Positions 32,974 through 42,505 are shown, numbered from the stretch's first letter. The stretch: 64,000 nucleotides of DNA from Caulobacter sp. (GCA_019636175.1 JAHBYC010000006.1:36357-100356), one strand, 5' to 3'. A program made the numbers and translations. The notes: generated by a model not told the origin, from the sequence alone.

Positions 32974-33267
32974 ATGGAAGACTTCATTCTGCTGATGCAT
33001 GACGACACGACCTCGCCCCCGGCTCCGGAGCTCTGGGACGCCTATTTCGCCGATCTGGCCGGGCAGGGGGTGTTTGAGGGCGGCAGCGCCATCGGGCAGG
33101 GGGAGGTGTTTCGCAAAGGCCTTCCGCCAGGTTCGCCCAGCCCGCATCTGACGGGCTTCATTCGGGTTCGCGCGGCAAACCTGCGGGAGGCCGCCCGGCT
33201 TCTGGTCGGCAATCCCGTCTATGAATGTGGTGGAACCGTCGAAATCCGCGCGCTTCCCCGCGATTAG
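32974..33267 (+). CDS. YciI-like domain protein
   Basis: Small (97 residues) ferredoxin-like fold protein of the YCII-related family, often linked to sigma factors or found alone. The start MEDFILLMHDD, and the later FIRVRAANLREAARLLVGNP with the C-terminal strand GGTVEIRAL, match the family. Its catalytic role is unknown. It reads divergently from the MarR gene and is followed by the convergent erpA gene. Confidence 0.8.
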   Translation: MEDFILLMHDDTTSPPAPELWDAYFADLAGQGVFEGGSAIGQGEVFRKGLPPGSPSPHLTGFIRVRAANLREAARLLVGNPVYECGGTVEIRALPRD

Positions 33268-33286
33268 GCTGGCGCCTGGCGAGGGA

Positions 33287-33619
33287 TCAGAGCGAGAAGC
33301 TCACCCCGCAGCCGCAGCTGCTCTTGGCGTTCGGGTTGCGCACCCGAAACTCGGCCCCCGCCAGTTCGTCGACGAAATCGATCTCCGATCCCGCCAGCAG
33401 GGCGAGCGACAGATCGTCAACCAGGGCGGCGGCGCCGTCCCGCTCGATCTTCAGGTCCTCGGCCTCCGGAGTCTCGACCAGATCGAAACGGTACTGAAAG
33501 CCCGAACAGCCGCCGCCATCGACCGCCACGCGAAGCATCAGCGGACGGCCTTCCTTGGCGCCGATCGCGCGGATGCGGGCGGCGGCGGACTCTGAAAGCG
33601 TAACGGTGGTGTCGGTCAT
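33287..33619 (-). CDS. erpA: Iron-sulfur cluster insertion protein (A-type carrier)
   Basis: HesB/IscA-type carrier that passes Fe-S clusters to target enzymes. The three conserved cysteines are Cys38 (GGGCSGFQY) and Cys102/Cys104 (SSCGCG). Length 110 is standard. The frame is open to 33727 but the ATG at 33619 gives the family-size protein, and the extra 36 residues overlap the start of dgt. It is divergent from dgt. Whether ErpA or IscA is meant cannot be fully decided from sequence alone. Confidence 0.9.
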   Translation of the reverse strand: MTDTTVTLSESAAARIRAIGAKEGRPLMLRVAVDGGGCSGFQYRFDLVETPEAEDLKIERDGAAALVDDLSLALLAGSEIDFVDELAGAEFRVRNPNAKSSCGCGVSFSL

Positions 33620-33698
33620 GCTGTGGAAAACTCTCTCAGGTCCTATATGTGCTTGCCCGCCCCGTCTGAAAAGGGGCGCCCCCTGACCAAGGCCGTCC

Positions 33699-34892
33699 AT
33701 GACGCAGTCCGAAGGCAACAGCTTCACCGTTTTCCGGGCTCCCTATTCGGAGAGTCCGGCGCGATCGCGCGGCCGCCTCTATCCGGAAGCCCCCAGCCGC
33801 ACGCGCAATCCCTTCGCCCGGGACCGCGACCGCATCATCCATTCGACGGCCTTCCGCAGGCTCAAGGAAAAGACCCAGGTCTTCGTCGCCCATGAAGGCG
33901 ACCATTACCGCACCCGGCTGACCCATTCGCTGGAAGTCGCCCAGATCGCCCGCTCCCTCGCCGGCGCCCTGGGGCTCGACGCCGATCTGGCCGAGACCAT
34001 CGCCCTGGCCCATGACCTGGGTCATCCGCCCTTCGGTCACGCCGGCGAGGATGCTCTCGACGACAGCATGAAGCCCTGGGGCGGCTTTGATCACAATGTG
34101 CAGACCTTCAGGGTGGTCAGCGAACTGGAGCATCGCTACCCCGATTTTCTCGGTCTCAATCTGACCTGGGAGACGCTGGAAGGGGTCATCAAGCACAACG
34201 GGCCTGTGACCGACCGTCTGAGCCGGCCCAGCTGGACCGCGGTCAAGCGGTTCAATGAAAAGCTGGATCTGCAGTTGGGCGGCTGGGCCTCGGCCGAGGC
34301 CCAGGTGGCCGCGATCGCCGACGACATCGCCTACAACAACCACGACGTCGACGACGGCCTCCAGGCCGAGCTCTTCCGTCTGGAGGAACTGCTTGAGGTG
34401 CCGTTGATCGGGCCGATCCTGCAGGGCGTGCGCAGCGAGCGTCCCGATCTCGATGACCGGCTGACCCGGCTGGAGGCGGTCCGGCGGATGATCGGCGCCA
34501 TGGTCGATGACGTCATGGGCGAGACCCTCAAGCGGGCGGCGATCACCGGCGTGGCCTGCGTCGATGATGTGCGCGGCCTCGATCAGGCCCTGGTGGCCTT
34601 TTCGCCGGACATGCTGGAAGACCTGTCGCGGCTGCGGGCCTTCCTGTTCGAGCGGATGTATCGCCACTGGAAGGTCAATCGCACCCGCAGCCAGGCGCGC
34701 CGCATTCTGGCCGAGATGTTTTCGTTGTTCATGGCCGAACCCGAGGTCCTGCCGACCGAGTGGTTCGTCCGGTCGCAGAATCGCGACGAGGCCGGCCGCG
34801 CCCGGGTGGTGTGCGACTACATCGCCGGCATGACCGACCGTTTCGCCATCGAGGAACACCGGCGGCTGTTCCAGCTGGAGACCTGGGCCTGA
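33699..34892 (+). CDS. dgt: Deoxyguanosinetriphosphate triphosphohydrolase-like protein
   Basis: HD-domain dNTP triphosphohydrolase that releases tripolyphosphate and keeps dNTP pools in balance. Metal-binding HD motif residues are seen in [14 protein letters not shown] and [16 protein letters not shown]. The N terminus ([22 protein letters not shown]) and C terminus are typical of the dGTPase type 2 group found in alphaproteobacteria. Length 397 fits. The erpA-dgt divergent pair is common in this class. Confidence 0.93.
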   Translation: MTQSEGNSFTVFRAPYSESPARSRGRLYPEAPSRTRNPFARDRDRIIHSTAFRRLKEKTQVFVAHEGDHYRTRLTHSLEVAQIARSLAGALGLDADLAETIALAHDLGHPPFGHAGEDALDDSMKPWGGFDHNVQTFRVVSELEHRYPDFLGLNLTWETLEGVIKHNGPVTDRLSRPSWTAVKRFNEKLDLQLGGWASAEAQVAAIADDIAYNNHDVDDGLQAELFRLEELLEVPLIGPILQGVRSERPDLDDRLTRLEAVRRMIGAMVDDVMGETLKRAAITGVACVDDVRGLDQALVAFSPDMLEDLSRLRAFLFERMYRHWKVNRTRSQARRILAEMFSLFMAEPEVLPTEWFVRSQNRDEAGRARVVCDYIAGMTDRFAIEEHRRLFQLETWA

Positions 34893-34998
34893 CGGGCCGG
34901 ATGGTCGCTGGCGGCAGCCCCGGCTGATTCGATAGACTAGGCGACTGGCGGGGCGATTCGGCCCTGCCCGCGCGCCCCTTATCCGGAGCCCAGTGCCG

Positions 34999-35748
34999 AT
35001 GTCCGACTACAACCGCGGCGCCTATACCCCGCCCAGCAACGACGCCCCGCTGGCGTTCGACGCCCGGCGTCCCGTGCGCGGCGGTTCACCTGCGCCGGTC
35101 ACCCTGATCATCAGCGCTGTGGTGCTGCTGGTGCTGATCGTCGGCGCCTGGTTCATTTACAAGGACGGCTTCCGCACCGATGGCGAGGCGCCCAAGACGG
35201 TCGGCGCCGTGGTCACGACGCCCAAGACCGCGCCCAAGGAAGACGATCAGCCGAAGAACGAGACCGGCGGTCTGGTGATCTACAATCAGGAAGACGGCCT
35301 GCCGCCCGCCGACCCGAAGTATGCCCCGCCGCCCGAGACGCCGCTGCCGCGTCCGGCGCCGCCGAAGGTCGACAGCAAGCCCGCCCCGCCTCCGCCGGCG
35401 GAGACGGCCCTGCGACCGACCCAGACCCCCGCCGCCCCGCCTCCGGCCAAGGTCGAGCCCAAGCCGGCCTCCGCGCCTCCGCCGCCCGCCGCCACGCCCG
35501 GCGCCCGGGGCAATTTCCTGGTTCAGGTCGGCGCCTTCTCCTCGCCCGCCCTGGCCGACAAGGGTTGGAGCGACGCCGCCGCCATCGCCCCCGGCGCCGC
35601 CGCCGGCAAGGGCAAGAAGGTCGAGACCGTCGAGAGCGGCGGCAAGACGCTGTATCGCACTTCGGTCACCGGCTTCGCCGACCGGGCTTCGGCCCAGGAC
35701 TTCTGCGATCGGCTGAAGGCGGCCGGAAAGGCCTGCTTCGTCCGGTGA
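34999..35748 (+). CDS. SPOR domain-containing membrane protein
   Basis: Bitopic protein of 249 residues. One transmembrane helix lies at about residues 32-54 (PVTLIISAVVLLVLIVGAWF), followed by a long Pro/Ala/Lys-rich flexible linker and a C-terminal SPOR domain (GNFLVQVGAFSSPALADKGW, RTSVTGFADRASAQDFC). SPOR domains bind denuded glycan strands at the septum, so a role in division or cell-wall turnover is likely. The ATG at 34999 is preferred over GTG 34993. The stop overlaps the nagZ start. Confidence 0.88.
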   Translation: MSDYNRGAYTPPSNDAPLAFDARRPVRGGSPAPVTLIISAVVLLVLIVGAWFIYKDGFRTDGEAPKTVGAVVTTPKTAPKEDDQPKNETGGLVIYNQEDGLPPADPKYAPPPETPLPRPAPPKVDSKPAPPPPAETALRPTQTPAAPPPAKVEPKPASAPPPPAATPGARGNFLVQVGAFSSPALADKGWSDAAAIAPGAAAGKGKKVETVESGGKTLYRTSVTGFADRASAQDFCDRLKAAGKACFVR

Positions 35749-36770
35749 CGTCCACCGCCTGCATCCTCGGCTGCTCCGGACCGGCCCTGACCGAGCGGGA
35801 GGCCGATTTCTTCCGCGACGTGCGCCCCTGGGGCTTTGTCCTCTTCAAGCGCAACGTCGAGACGCCCGATCAGGTGCGGGCTCTCACCACGGCCCTGCGG
35901 GAGACCATCGACAGGCCCGACGCGCCAATCCTGATCGACCAGGAAGGCGGCCGGGTGCAGCGGCTTGGACCGCCCCACTGGCGCCGCTACCCGCCGGGCC
36001 GGGCCTATGGAACCCTTGGCGCCAATGATCCGCTGGTGCGGCGGGAAGTCACCCGGCTGGGCGCGCGGCTGATCGCCCATGACCTGCTGTCGCTGGGCAT
36101 CAATGTCGACGCCGTGCCTGTGCTGGACGTGCCCCAGAAGGGCGCCCACGACATCATCGGCGACCGCGCCTATGCCGAGTCCGTCGCCGAGATCGCCACC
36201 CTGGGCCGGGCCGCCGCCGAGGGGCTGATCGCCGGCGGGGTCCTGCCGATCATCAAGCATATGCCGGGTCACGGGCGGGCCATGGCCGACAGCCACCTCG
36301 ACCTGCCGGTGGTGGACGCCGCCTATGAGGACCTCGACTCGGTCGACTTCGAGCCGTTCCGTGTGCTGTCGGACATGCCGATGGCCATGACCGCCCATGT
36401 CGTCTTCAACGCCATCGACGAGCGCCATCCGGTGACGACCTCGCGCAAGGCGATCCGCAAGGTTCTGCGCGGCGCCATCGGCTTTGACGGCCTGCTGATG
36501 ACCGACGACCTGTCGATGAAGGCGCTGAGCGGCGATTTCACCGAACGGGCCCGCGCGGCGCTCGCGGCGGGCTGCGACATGGTCCTGCACTGCAATGGCT
36601 CGATGACCGAGATGGAGGCCGTCGTCGCCGGGGTGAAGACCCTGTCGGGCTCCTCGAAGAAGCGGGCCGAGGCGGCGTTGTCGCGTCTGTCGCGCAGCGT
36701 CGAGCCGCTGGATGTCGCCGATGCGATGGCGCGTTTCGACGCCGCCTTTGAAGGCAGGTTCGCGGCATGA
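35745..36770 (+). CDS. nagZ: Beta-N-acetylhexosaminidase (GH3)
   Basis: Cytoplasmic glycoside hydrolase of family 3 that removes GlcNAc from muropeptides during wall recycling. The family signature KHMPGHGRAMADSH holds the general-acid His/Asp pair, and the nucleophile Asp lies in LLMTDDLSMKAL. It starts with GTG at 35745, overlapping the SPOR stop (GTGA); a longer open frame from 35565 is rejected since it would overlap the SPOR domain out of phase. Length 341 matches NagZ. It overlaps scpA by four bases. Confidence 0.93.
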   Translation: MTSTACILGCSGPALTEREADFFRDVRPWGFVLFKRNVETPDQVRALTTALRETIDRPDAPILIDQEGGRVQRLGPPHWRRYPPGRAYGTLGANDPLVRREVTRLGARLIAHDLLSLGINVDAVPVLDVPQKGAHDIIGDRAYAESVAEIATLGRAAAEGLIAGGVLPIIKHMPGHGRAMADSHLDLPVVDAAYEDLDSVDFEPFRVLSDMPMAMTAHVVFNAIDERHPVTTSRKAIRKVLRGAIGFDGLLMTDDLSMKALSGDFTERARAALAAGCDMVLHCNGSMTEMEAVVAGVKTLSGSSKKRAEAALSRLSRSVEPLDVADAMARFDAAFEGRFAA

Positions 36771-37582
36771 GCGACAGCTTCCAGCCCAATCTCGACTTTG
36801 TCGCCGCCAACGAGGCCGCCGAGGATGGCGAGGCCCTGGTCATCGACGTCGACGGCTACGAGGGCCCGCTTCACGTCCTGCTGGCCCTGGCGCGCAGCCA
36901 GAAGGTCGACCTGCTGAAACTGTCGATCACCCGCCTGGCCGAACAGTATCTGGCCTTCGTCCACCGGGCCCGCTCCCTGCGCTTCTCCCTGGCCGCCGAC
37001 TATCTGGTGATGGCCGCCTGGCTGGCCTATCTGAAGTCCCGCCTGCTGCTGCCCCGGCCCGAGAAGGGCAGGGGGGATGAGGCGCCGGCCGAGGAAGTCG
37101 CCGCCAATCTGGCCTTCCGCCTCGCCAAGCTCGACGCCATGCGCAAGGCGTCCGAGGCGCTCAACCTTCGCCCGCGCCTGAAGCGCGACGTCTTCACCCG
37201 GGGCGATCCCGAACAGGTCAAGGTGGTCGGTCAGGGGCGCCTTGAGGGCGACCTCTATCAGTTGATGAGCGCCTACATCGGCCAGCGCAAACGCGAACAC
37301 TACCGCACCTATCGTCCCCAGGCGCCGATCGCCTATGGCCTGGAAGACGCCCGCGGACGGCTGCGCGAGATGCTGCCGGAACTGTCCCACTGGACCCCCC
37401 TGACCGGGGTCGCGCCCTGTCCGCATGACGATGACGGACCCAGCCGCGCCAGCTACCTGGCCTCGACCCTGTCGGCCAGCCTCGAGCTGGTGAAGGAGGG
37501 GGAACTGGAGGCCCGCCAGCTGGAGGCCTTCGCCGATCTCTATCTCAAGGTCAGGACCCGGCGACCGGAGGCGGCGGCGTGA
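36767..37582 (+). CDS. scpA: Segregation and condensation protein A
   Basis: Kleisin subunit of the SMC-ScpAB condensin complex. The N terminus holds the kleisin helix GYEGPLHVLLALARSQKVDLLKLSI-type motif (split as YEGPLHVLLALARSQK and VDLLKLSITRLAEQYL), and the C-terminal winged helix ends near residue 260 (LVKEGELEARQLEAFADLYL). Length 271. ATG at 36767 overlaps nagZ (ATGA); the stop overlaps scpB. Confidence 0.95.
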   Translation: MSDSFQPNLDFVAANEAAEDGEALVIDVDGYEGPLHVLLALARSQKVDLLKLSITRLAEQYLAFVHRARSLRFSLAADYLVMAAWLAYLKSRLLLPRPEKGRGDEAPAEEVAANLAFRLAKLDAMRKASEALNLRPRLKRDVFTRGDPEQVKVVGQGRLEGDLYQLMSAYIGQRKREHYRTYRPQAPIAYGLEDARGRLREMLPELSHWTPLTGVAPCPHDDDGPSRASYLASTLSASLELVKEGELEARQLEAFADLYLKVRTRRPEAAA

Positions 37583-38235
37583 GCGACAGCAGCCATATCG
37601 AGCGATGCGTCGAGGCGCTGCTGTTCGCGGCGGCCGAGCCCCTCAGCCTTTCGGATCTGGCCAGGCGTCTGCCGGAGGGGGCGGATGTCGCCGCCGCCAT
37701 CACCGCCCTGCGCCAGCGCTTTGACGGCCGCGGCGTCGAGCTGGTCGAGGTCGCCGGCCGCTGGCGGATCCAGACCGCGGAAGATCTCGCCTTCCTGATG
37801 ACCGAGGAGCGGGAGGAGCCTCGCCGGCTGTCGCGGGCGGCGCAGGAGACGCTGGCCATCATCGCCTACCACCAGCCGGTCACCCGCGCCGAGATCGAGG
37901 TGGTGCGCGGCGTCCAGGCCAGCAAGGGCACGCTCGATGTGCTGCTGGAGCTGGGACTGGTGCGGATGCGCGGGCGCCGCCGCACGCCCGGCCGGCCGGT
38001 GACCTATGGTACGACGGACCTGTTTCTCGAACACTTCGGCCTCGCCAGCCTGGCCGACCTGCCCGGCATGACCGACATGAAGGCGCTGGGGCTGCTGGAC
38101 ATGAACCTGCCCCCCGGATTCTCGGTGCCCGACCCCAGCCTGGCGACGGACGCCTCGGAGCAGGAGGACGAACTGGATCTGGAAGGCGGCGACGAGCCGG
38201 AATTCGTCCAGGACTACGTTGGGGAAGAAGGGTAG
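37579..38235 (+). CDS. scpB: Segregation and condensation protein B
   Basis: Winged-helix partner of ScpA. The two winged helices are visible: IERCVEALLFAAAEPLSLSD near the start and RLSRAAQETLAIIAYHQPVT with RAEIEVVRGVQ around residues 84-120. The sequence ends in an acidic tail. Length 218. GTG start at 37579 overlaps the scpA stop (GTGA). It closes the nagZ-scpA-scpB run; a 144-base gap separates it from tatA. Confidence 0.95.
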   Translation: MSDSSHIERCVEALLFAAAEPLSLSDLARRLPEGADVAAAITALRQRFDGRGVELVEVAGRWRIQTAEDLAFLMTEEREEPRRLSRAAQETLAIIAYHQPVTRAEIEVVRGVQASKGTLDVLLELGLVRMRGRRRTPGRPVTYGTTDLFLEHFGLASLADLPGMTDMKALGLLDMNLPPGFSVPDPSLATDASEQEDELDLEGGDEPEFVQDYVGEEG

Positions 38236-38288
38236 AGCGCCCGGCCGGCGGAATCGGACCGCGCGAAACCGGATAAATCGGCTTTCAT

Positions 38289-38318
38289 TTGGTTCGCGGC
38301 CATCAGACCGCCTATATA
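38289..38318 (+). promoter_or_regulatory. Possible sigma-70-type promoter for tatABC
   Basis: TTGGTT (38289-38294) and TATATA (38313-38318) are separated by 18 bases in the only AT-rich part of the 144-base scpB-tatA gap. The -10 element is strong but the -35 element is imperfect. It would start transcription about 60 bases upstream of the tatA ATG. Confidence 0.4.
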
Positions 38319-38379
38319 GGTCGCTATCGGAATAGCTGCGCCGCTTCGCGATGGGAGCGGCAAGAAGGAGTTGGCCCCC

Positions 38380-38628
38380 ATGGGTGGCATGAGCTGGATT
38401 CACTGGGCAATCGTCATTGCCGTCGCCGCGCTGCTGTTTGGCGGCCGTGGCAAGCTGTCGTCGCTGATGGGCGATGCGGCCAAGGGCATCAGGGCGTTCC
38501 AGGACGGCCTCAAGGGCGAGACTGAGCCGGAAGTCGAGGAAGAACCCGCCGCCCCCGCCAAGCCGTTGCCCCGCGCCAAGGCCGCGCCCAAGCGCACAGC
38601 CGCCAAGAAGGACAAGATCGTCTCCTGA
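38380..38628 (+). CDS. tatA: Sec-independent protein translocase subunit TatA
   Basis: Pore-forming subunit of the Tat pathway for folded proteins. One short N-terminal helix ([20 protein letters not shown]) precedes the amphipathic helix [20 protein letters not shown] and a charged, Ala/Pro/Lys-rich tail. Length 82. The ATG at 38380 has AAGAAGGAG at good spacing, which is why the TTG at 38371 is rejected. It is the first of tatA-tatB-tatC. Confidence 0.94.
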   Translation: MGGMSWIHWAIVIAVAALLFGGRGKLSSLMGDAAKGIRAFQDGLKGETEPEVEEEPAAPAKPLPRAKAAPKRTAAKKDKIVS

Positions 38629-38681
38629 TTTTGGCCGCGACAGGCTTGATCGCCTCACGCCAAACGCCCTAAGGCGCACCC

Positions 38682-39296
38682 ATGCTATCGCCACATATCG
38701 GCGTCTCCGAAATGCTGCTCGTGGCCGCTGTGGCCCTGATCGTCGTGGGACCCAAGGATCTTCCGCTGCTGATGCGCCGGGTCGGGCAGTTCATCGCCCG
38801 CCTGCGGGGCATGGCGTCCGAATTCCGCGCCAGCTTCGAGGACATGGCCCGCCAGACCGAACTCGATGAGCTCCGCAAGGAAGTCGAGGCGATGCGTAGC
38901 GGCCAGTTCACCCAGCCCCTGCACGATACCGCCGAGATGATGAAGGACGACGCGGTCGACCAGGTCTTCTCGGACATCGACGCAGGCCTGAAGTCCGGCG
39001 AGGTCACCTTCGCGCCGCATCGGGGCTATCAGCCCCCCGCGCCGGAAACCGCCGCACCGGAGAAGAAGGCCCGCAAGCCGCGCGCCAAACCGGCCGCCGC
39101 TCCTGCCAAGTCCACGGCCGGCAAGGCTCCCGCCAAGGCCGCGGCGACGAAGAAAAGCCCGGCCGCCAAGCCGGCCAAGGCAGCTTCGAAGACCGCGGCC
39201 GCCCCGACCAAGGCCCCGGCCAAGGCCCCGAGCAAGGCCCCGACCAGGGCCAAGGCCTCCAAGCCGGCCGCCCCCCGTTCAGGATCGCGCGCATGA
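38682..39296 (+). CDS. tatB: Sec-independent protein translocase subunit TatB
   Basis: TatB forms the substrate receptor with TatC. The N-terminal membrane helix and hinge are seen in IGVSEMLLVAAVALIVVGPK and DLPLLMRRVGQFIARLRG, followed by an amphipathic helix to about residue 95. The last 80 residues are a low-complexity Ala/Lys/Pro tail with repeated K-A-P units, longer than in E. coli but common in high-GC alphaproteobacteria. Length 204. The stop overlaps tatC by four bases. Confidence 0.94.
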   Translation: MLSPHIGVSEMLLVAAVALIVVGPKDLPLLMRRVGQFIARLRGMASEFRASFEDMARQTELDELRKEVEAMRSGQFTQPLHDTAEMMKDDAVDQVFSDIDAGLKSGEVTFAPHRGYQPPAPETAAPEKKARKPRAKPAAAPAKSTAGKAPAKAAATKKSPAAKPAKAASKTAAAPTKAPAKAPSKAPTRAKASKPAAPRSGSRA

Positions 39297-40189
39297 GCTC
39301 CGTCGATGACGAGGTCGAGGCCTCGCGGGCCCCGCTGCTGTCCCATCTGGTCGAGCTACGCAGCCGCCTGATCATCTGCGTCGTGGCGCTGGTGATCGGC
39401 TTTGGCGTCTGTTTCGCCTTCGCCGATCCGCTGTTCCAGTTCCTGCTGCGCCCCTTCACCACGGCCAGCGACCTGTTCGCCGCTCAGCAGGCCAATGGCG
39501 GAAAGCACGGCCTCCCCGACTTCAGCCACGCCTTCGATCTGATGAAAGCCCTGATCGGCCAGGAACACACCTCCGGCGGCCATCTCAAGCTGATCTATAC
39601 CGCCGCGCTCGAGCTGTTCTTCGCCAAGCTGAAGGTCGCCGGCTTCGGCGCCTTGATCGTGACCTTCCCGGTCCTGGCCTGGCAGCTGTACCGCTTCGTC
39701 GCGCCGGGTCTGTACAAGAAGGAACGCCACACCTTCCTGCCGTTCCTGATCGCCTCTCCAGTGCTGTTCACCATCGGCGCGGCGCTGGTCTACTACGTGA
39801 TGCTGCCCTTCGTCCTGTGGTTCGCCCTGTCGCAGCAGATTTCGACGGCCGGCGTTTCGGTCGAACTGACGCCGAAGGTCGATGAGTATCTGTCGCTGGT
39901 CACGGCCCTGGTGCTGGCGTTCGGCCTCTGCTTCCAGTTGCCGGTGGTCCTCACCCTGGCCGGACTGGCCGGGCTGGTCAGCTCCAAGATGCTGCGGGCC
40001 GGGCGGCGCTACGCCATTCTCGGCGTCTTCATCGTCGCGGCCATCACCACGCCGCCGGACCCCGTCAGTCAACTGATGCTGGCCCTGCCGATCTGCCTGC
40101 TCTACGAGGTCTCGATCTGGTGCGTCTGGATCATCGAGCGGCGGCGGAAGCGGGAAGAGGACAGCCAGGAGATGGTGGGCCTCGATTGA
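39293..40189 (+). CDS. tatC: Sec-independent protein translocase subunit TatC
   Basis: Polytopic receptor of the Tat translocase with six membrane helices. Family motifs are LLSHLVELRSRLI at the N terminus, FKLKVAGFGALIVTFPVLAW-like region (seen as KLKVAGFGALIVTFPVLAWQ), then FVAPGLYKKER and AAITTPPDPVSQLMLALPI. An insertion of about 35 residues is present in the first periplasmic loop (residues 60-95). Length 298. ATG overlaps tatB (ATGA). Confidence 0.96.
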   Translation: MSSVDDEVEASRAPLLSHLVELRSRLIICVVALVIGFGVCFAFADPLFQFLLRPFTTASDLFAAQQANGGKHGLPDFSHAFDLMKALIGQEHTSGGHLKLIYTAALELFFAKLKVAGFGALIVTFPVLAWQLYRFVAPGLYKKERHTFLPFLIASPVLFTIGAALVYYVMLPFVLWFALSQQISTAGVSVELTPKVDEYLSLVTALVLAFGLCFQLPVVLTLAGLAGLVSSKMLRAGRRYAILGVFIVAAITTPPDPVSQLMLALPICLLYEVSIWCVWIIERRRKREEDSQEMVGLD

Positions 40190-40272
40190 AATCGAAGCGC
40201 CGCGTTGCAGCCTTGATGGCGAGCCTATAGGTTCCGCCTCCACAATTTCCCTCCCAGCGGAGTCTCTCTTTC

Positions 40273-41031
40273 GTGGTCGATGTTTTCGAAGAGGTCGAGG
40301 AGCAACTCCGGACCGAGCGGTATATGGCCCTGGCCAGGCGCGCCCTGCCCTGGGCGATCGGTCTGGCCGTGGCGGTGGTGGTCATCGCCGTCGGGGTCTG
40401 GGGCTGGGACGCGATGCGCACCGCCAGTCAGGCCAAGGCCTCGACCACCCTCAGCCAGGCGATGAAGGCCAAGAGCGAGAACGCCACCTCGACGGCCTTC
40501 AACCAGTTCGGCGAGGTCGCCAAGAGCGGCCCGCCCGCCTACAAGGCCCTGGCCCTGATGCAGCAGGGCGGCATGCGCCTGGAAGCCGGCGCCACCGGTG
40601 AGGCCGTGGCCCTGTTCGACCAGGCCGCCAAGGCCGCGCCCGATCCGGCCCTGGCCGACTGGGCCAGCCTGCGGGCCGCCTTCGCCGTGTTCGACACCGC
40701 CCCCTACGCCGATGTCGAAAAGCGGCTGATCCCGCTGGCCGGCGACAAGCGTCCCTTCCGGCTCGAGGCCAAGGAGGCCCTGGCCTTCCTCAAGCTGCGG
40801 GACGGCAAGTTCAAGGAGGCCCGCACCGAGTTCGTGGTCCTGTCGCAGATCTTCGACGCCACCCCCGGCATGCGCCAGCGCGCCAAGGCGGCGATCTCCC
40901 TGATCGATTCCGGCGGCGCGGCGGTGATGGCCAAGGCGGCCAAGATGGCGGCCGAGGCCCCGCCGCCTCCGGCCACGGGCCTGCCGCCCGGCATGCAGCT
41001 GCCCCCGGGCGCCGGCGGACCGCCTGAATGA
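40273..41031 (+). CDS. YfgM-like TPR membrane protein
   Basis: Bitopic protein of 252 residues resembling YfgM/DUF2133-type factors that work with the Sec translocon and periplasmic chaperones. The N terminus is EVEEQLRTERYMALARRA, then a transmembrane helix (about residues 28-49) and a periplasmic tetratricopeptide region (to residue 215), ending in a Pro/Gly-rich tail. The start is GTG at 40273. The yfgM-bamB-der order is a known proteobacterial neighbourhood, which supports the call. Confidence 0.85.
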   Translation: MVDVFEEVEEQLRTERYMALARRALPWAIGLAVAVVVIAVGVWGWDAMRTASQAKASTTLSQAMKAKSENATSTAFNQFGEVAKSGPPAYKALALMQQGGMRLEAGATGEAVALFDQAAKAAPDPALADWASLRAAFAVFDTAPYADVEKRLIPLAGDKRPFRLEAKEALAFLKLRDGKFKEARTEFVVLSQIFDATPGMRQRAKAAISLIDSGGAAVMAKAAKMAAEAPPPPATGLPPGMQLPPGAGGPPE

Positions 41032-41146
41032 TGGCGTTTACGGCCATCCGCCTCAAATCCGCCTTCGCCTTCGCCCAATCGCTTGATCGGGGGATGGCGA
41101 CGACCGGAACCCGACTGTCGTTGTCCACTGCCTTCGAGGCCCATTC

Positions 41147-42505
41147 ATGACTGCTCGTCGCGCCACACTGACCGCCGTTGTCTTCGGCCTCGCGGTGGCG
41201 GCAGCCGGCTGTTCCACCGTGTCCGGTACGGTCGACCGTCTCAATCCCTTCAAGCCCAAGGAAGTGAAGGACGAGGCCGCCGACGGCCGCCGGATCAGCG
41301 TCATCGCCTTCGACGAGAAGGTCGAACAGGCCGAGGGTCTGAAGGGCCTTGATTTCTACATCCCGCCGGCCGCGCCCCAGCCCGACTGGACCGTGCCGGG
41401 CGGCCCGACCGAGATCGCCGTCGAAAACGTCGACGCGGCGCCGGAATTCGAGATCGCCTGGCGCAAAGGCTTCGGCAAGGGCTCCAGCGCCAAGATCCAC
41501 GTCACCGCCCCGCCGATCCTGGCCGACGGCCGCGTCTATGTGATGGACGCCGAAGCCGATGTGGCCGCCCTGGACGCCAGGACCGGTTCGGTGATCTGGC
41601 GCCGGCCCCTGAAGTCGGAGAACCGCCGCGACAAGACCGCTTTCGGCGGCGGCGTCGCCTTCGCCAACGGCAAGGTCTACGTCAGTTCCGGCTATCGCTT
41701 CGTGGCCGAACTCGACGCCGCCACCGGCGCGGTGGGCTGGCGTCAGGACACCGCCTCGCCGATGCACGGCGCCCCGACCGTCGCCGGCGGCCGGGTCTAC
41801 GCCATCAGCACCGACAATGAACTGCTGACCTTCGACGCCGTGACCGGGACCCCGGGCTGGACCTACCAGGCCCTGGTCGAGCCGGCGCGGATCCTCTCGG
41901 CCTCCAGCCCGACGGTCTCGGGCGAGGTGGTCGTCGCCGCCTTCGCCTCGGGCGAGCTGGTCGCCCTGCGTACCGGCAACGGCAACGACCTGTGGAACAA
42001 CGCCCTGTCCCGCGCCAGCCGCACCAACGCCCTGTCGGAAATCCGCGACGTGGCCGGCCGTCCGGTGGTGTTCAAGGGCGACGTCTTCGCCGCCAGCCAC
42101 TCGGGCGTCTTCGCCTCGATCGACCTGCGCACCGGCCAGGCCCGCTGGTCGTTGCCGGTGTCCTCGATCACCACCCCCTGGCCCGCCGGCGACGTGGTCT
42201 ACATCATGTCCCGGGCCGGCGAGCTGATCTGCGCCTCCCGTGAGAATGGCCAAGTCTACTGGATCAAGGACCTCAACGAGGGGATCAAGAAGACCAAGGA
42301 CCGCAACCTGTTCTACGGGCCGATCATCGCCTCGGGCCGCCTGATCGTGGTCTCCAACGACGGCCGCGCCCTGGCGCTCAATCCCAAGACCGGCGAGGTG
42401 ACCAAGACCCTCAAGCTCGGTTCGCCGGCCCTGATCACGCCGATCGCCGCCGGCGGGATGGTCTATGTCGTCACCGACAAGGCCGAACTGGTCGCCATCC
42501 GATAA
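41147..42505 (+). CDS. bamB: Outer membrane protein assembly factor BamB
   Basis: Lipoprotein beta-propeller of the BAM complex that inserts outer-membrane beta-barrels. The lipobox is AAAGC with Cys22. Eight PQQ-like blades are indicated by repeated motifs such as VYVMDAEADVAALDARTGSV, LLTFDAVTGTPGW and ALALNPKTGEV. Length 452 is slightly longer than E. coli BamB because of an N-terminal spacer. It sits between the YfgM-like gene and der, as in many proteobacteria, and is followed by a clear terminator. Confidence 0.93.
   Translation: MTARRATLTAVVFGLAVAAAGCSTVSGTVDRLNPFKPKEVKDEAADGRRISVIAFDEKVEQAEGLKGLDFYIPPAAPQPDWTVPGGPTEIAVENVDAAPEFEIAWRKGFGKGSSAKIHVTAPPILADGRVYVMDAEADVAALDARTGSVIWRRPLKSENRRDKTAFGGGVAFANGKVYVSSGYRFVAELDAATGAVGWRQDTASPMHGAPTVAGGRVYAISTDNELLTFDAVTGTPGWTYQALVEPARILSASSPTVSGEVVVAAFASGELVALRTGNGNDLWNNALSRASRTNALSEIRDVAGRPVVFKGDVFAASHSGVFASIDLRTGQARWSLPVSSITTPWPAGDVVYIMSRAGELICASRENGQVYWIKDLNEGIKKTKDRNLFYGPIIASGRLIVVSNDGRALALNPKTGEVTKTLKLGSPALITPIAAGGMVYVVTDKAELVAIR

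Noticed and set aside
35565-35744. N-terminal extension of nagZ
   Set aside because: It overlaps the SPOR domain in another frame and is arginine-rich; the GTG at 35745 gives the normal NagZ length.
39100-39290. Repeated units resembling a CRISPR or tandem array
   Set aside because: The repeats are irregular, in frame, and encode the Lys/Ala/Pro tail of TatB.
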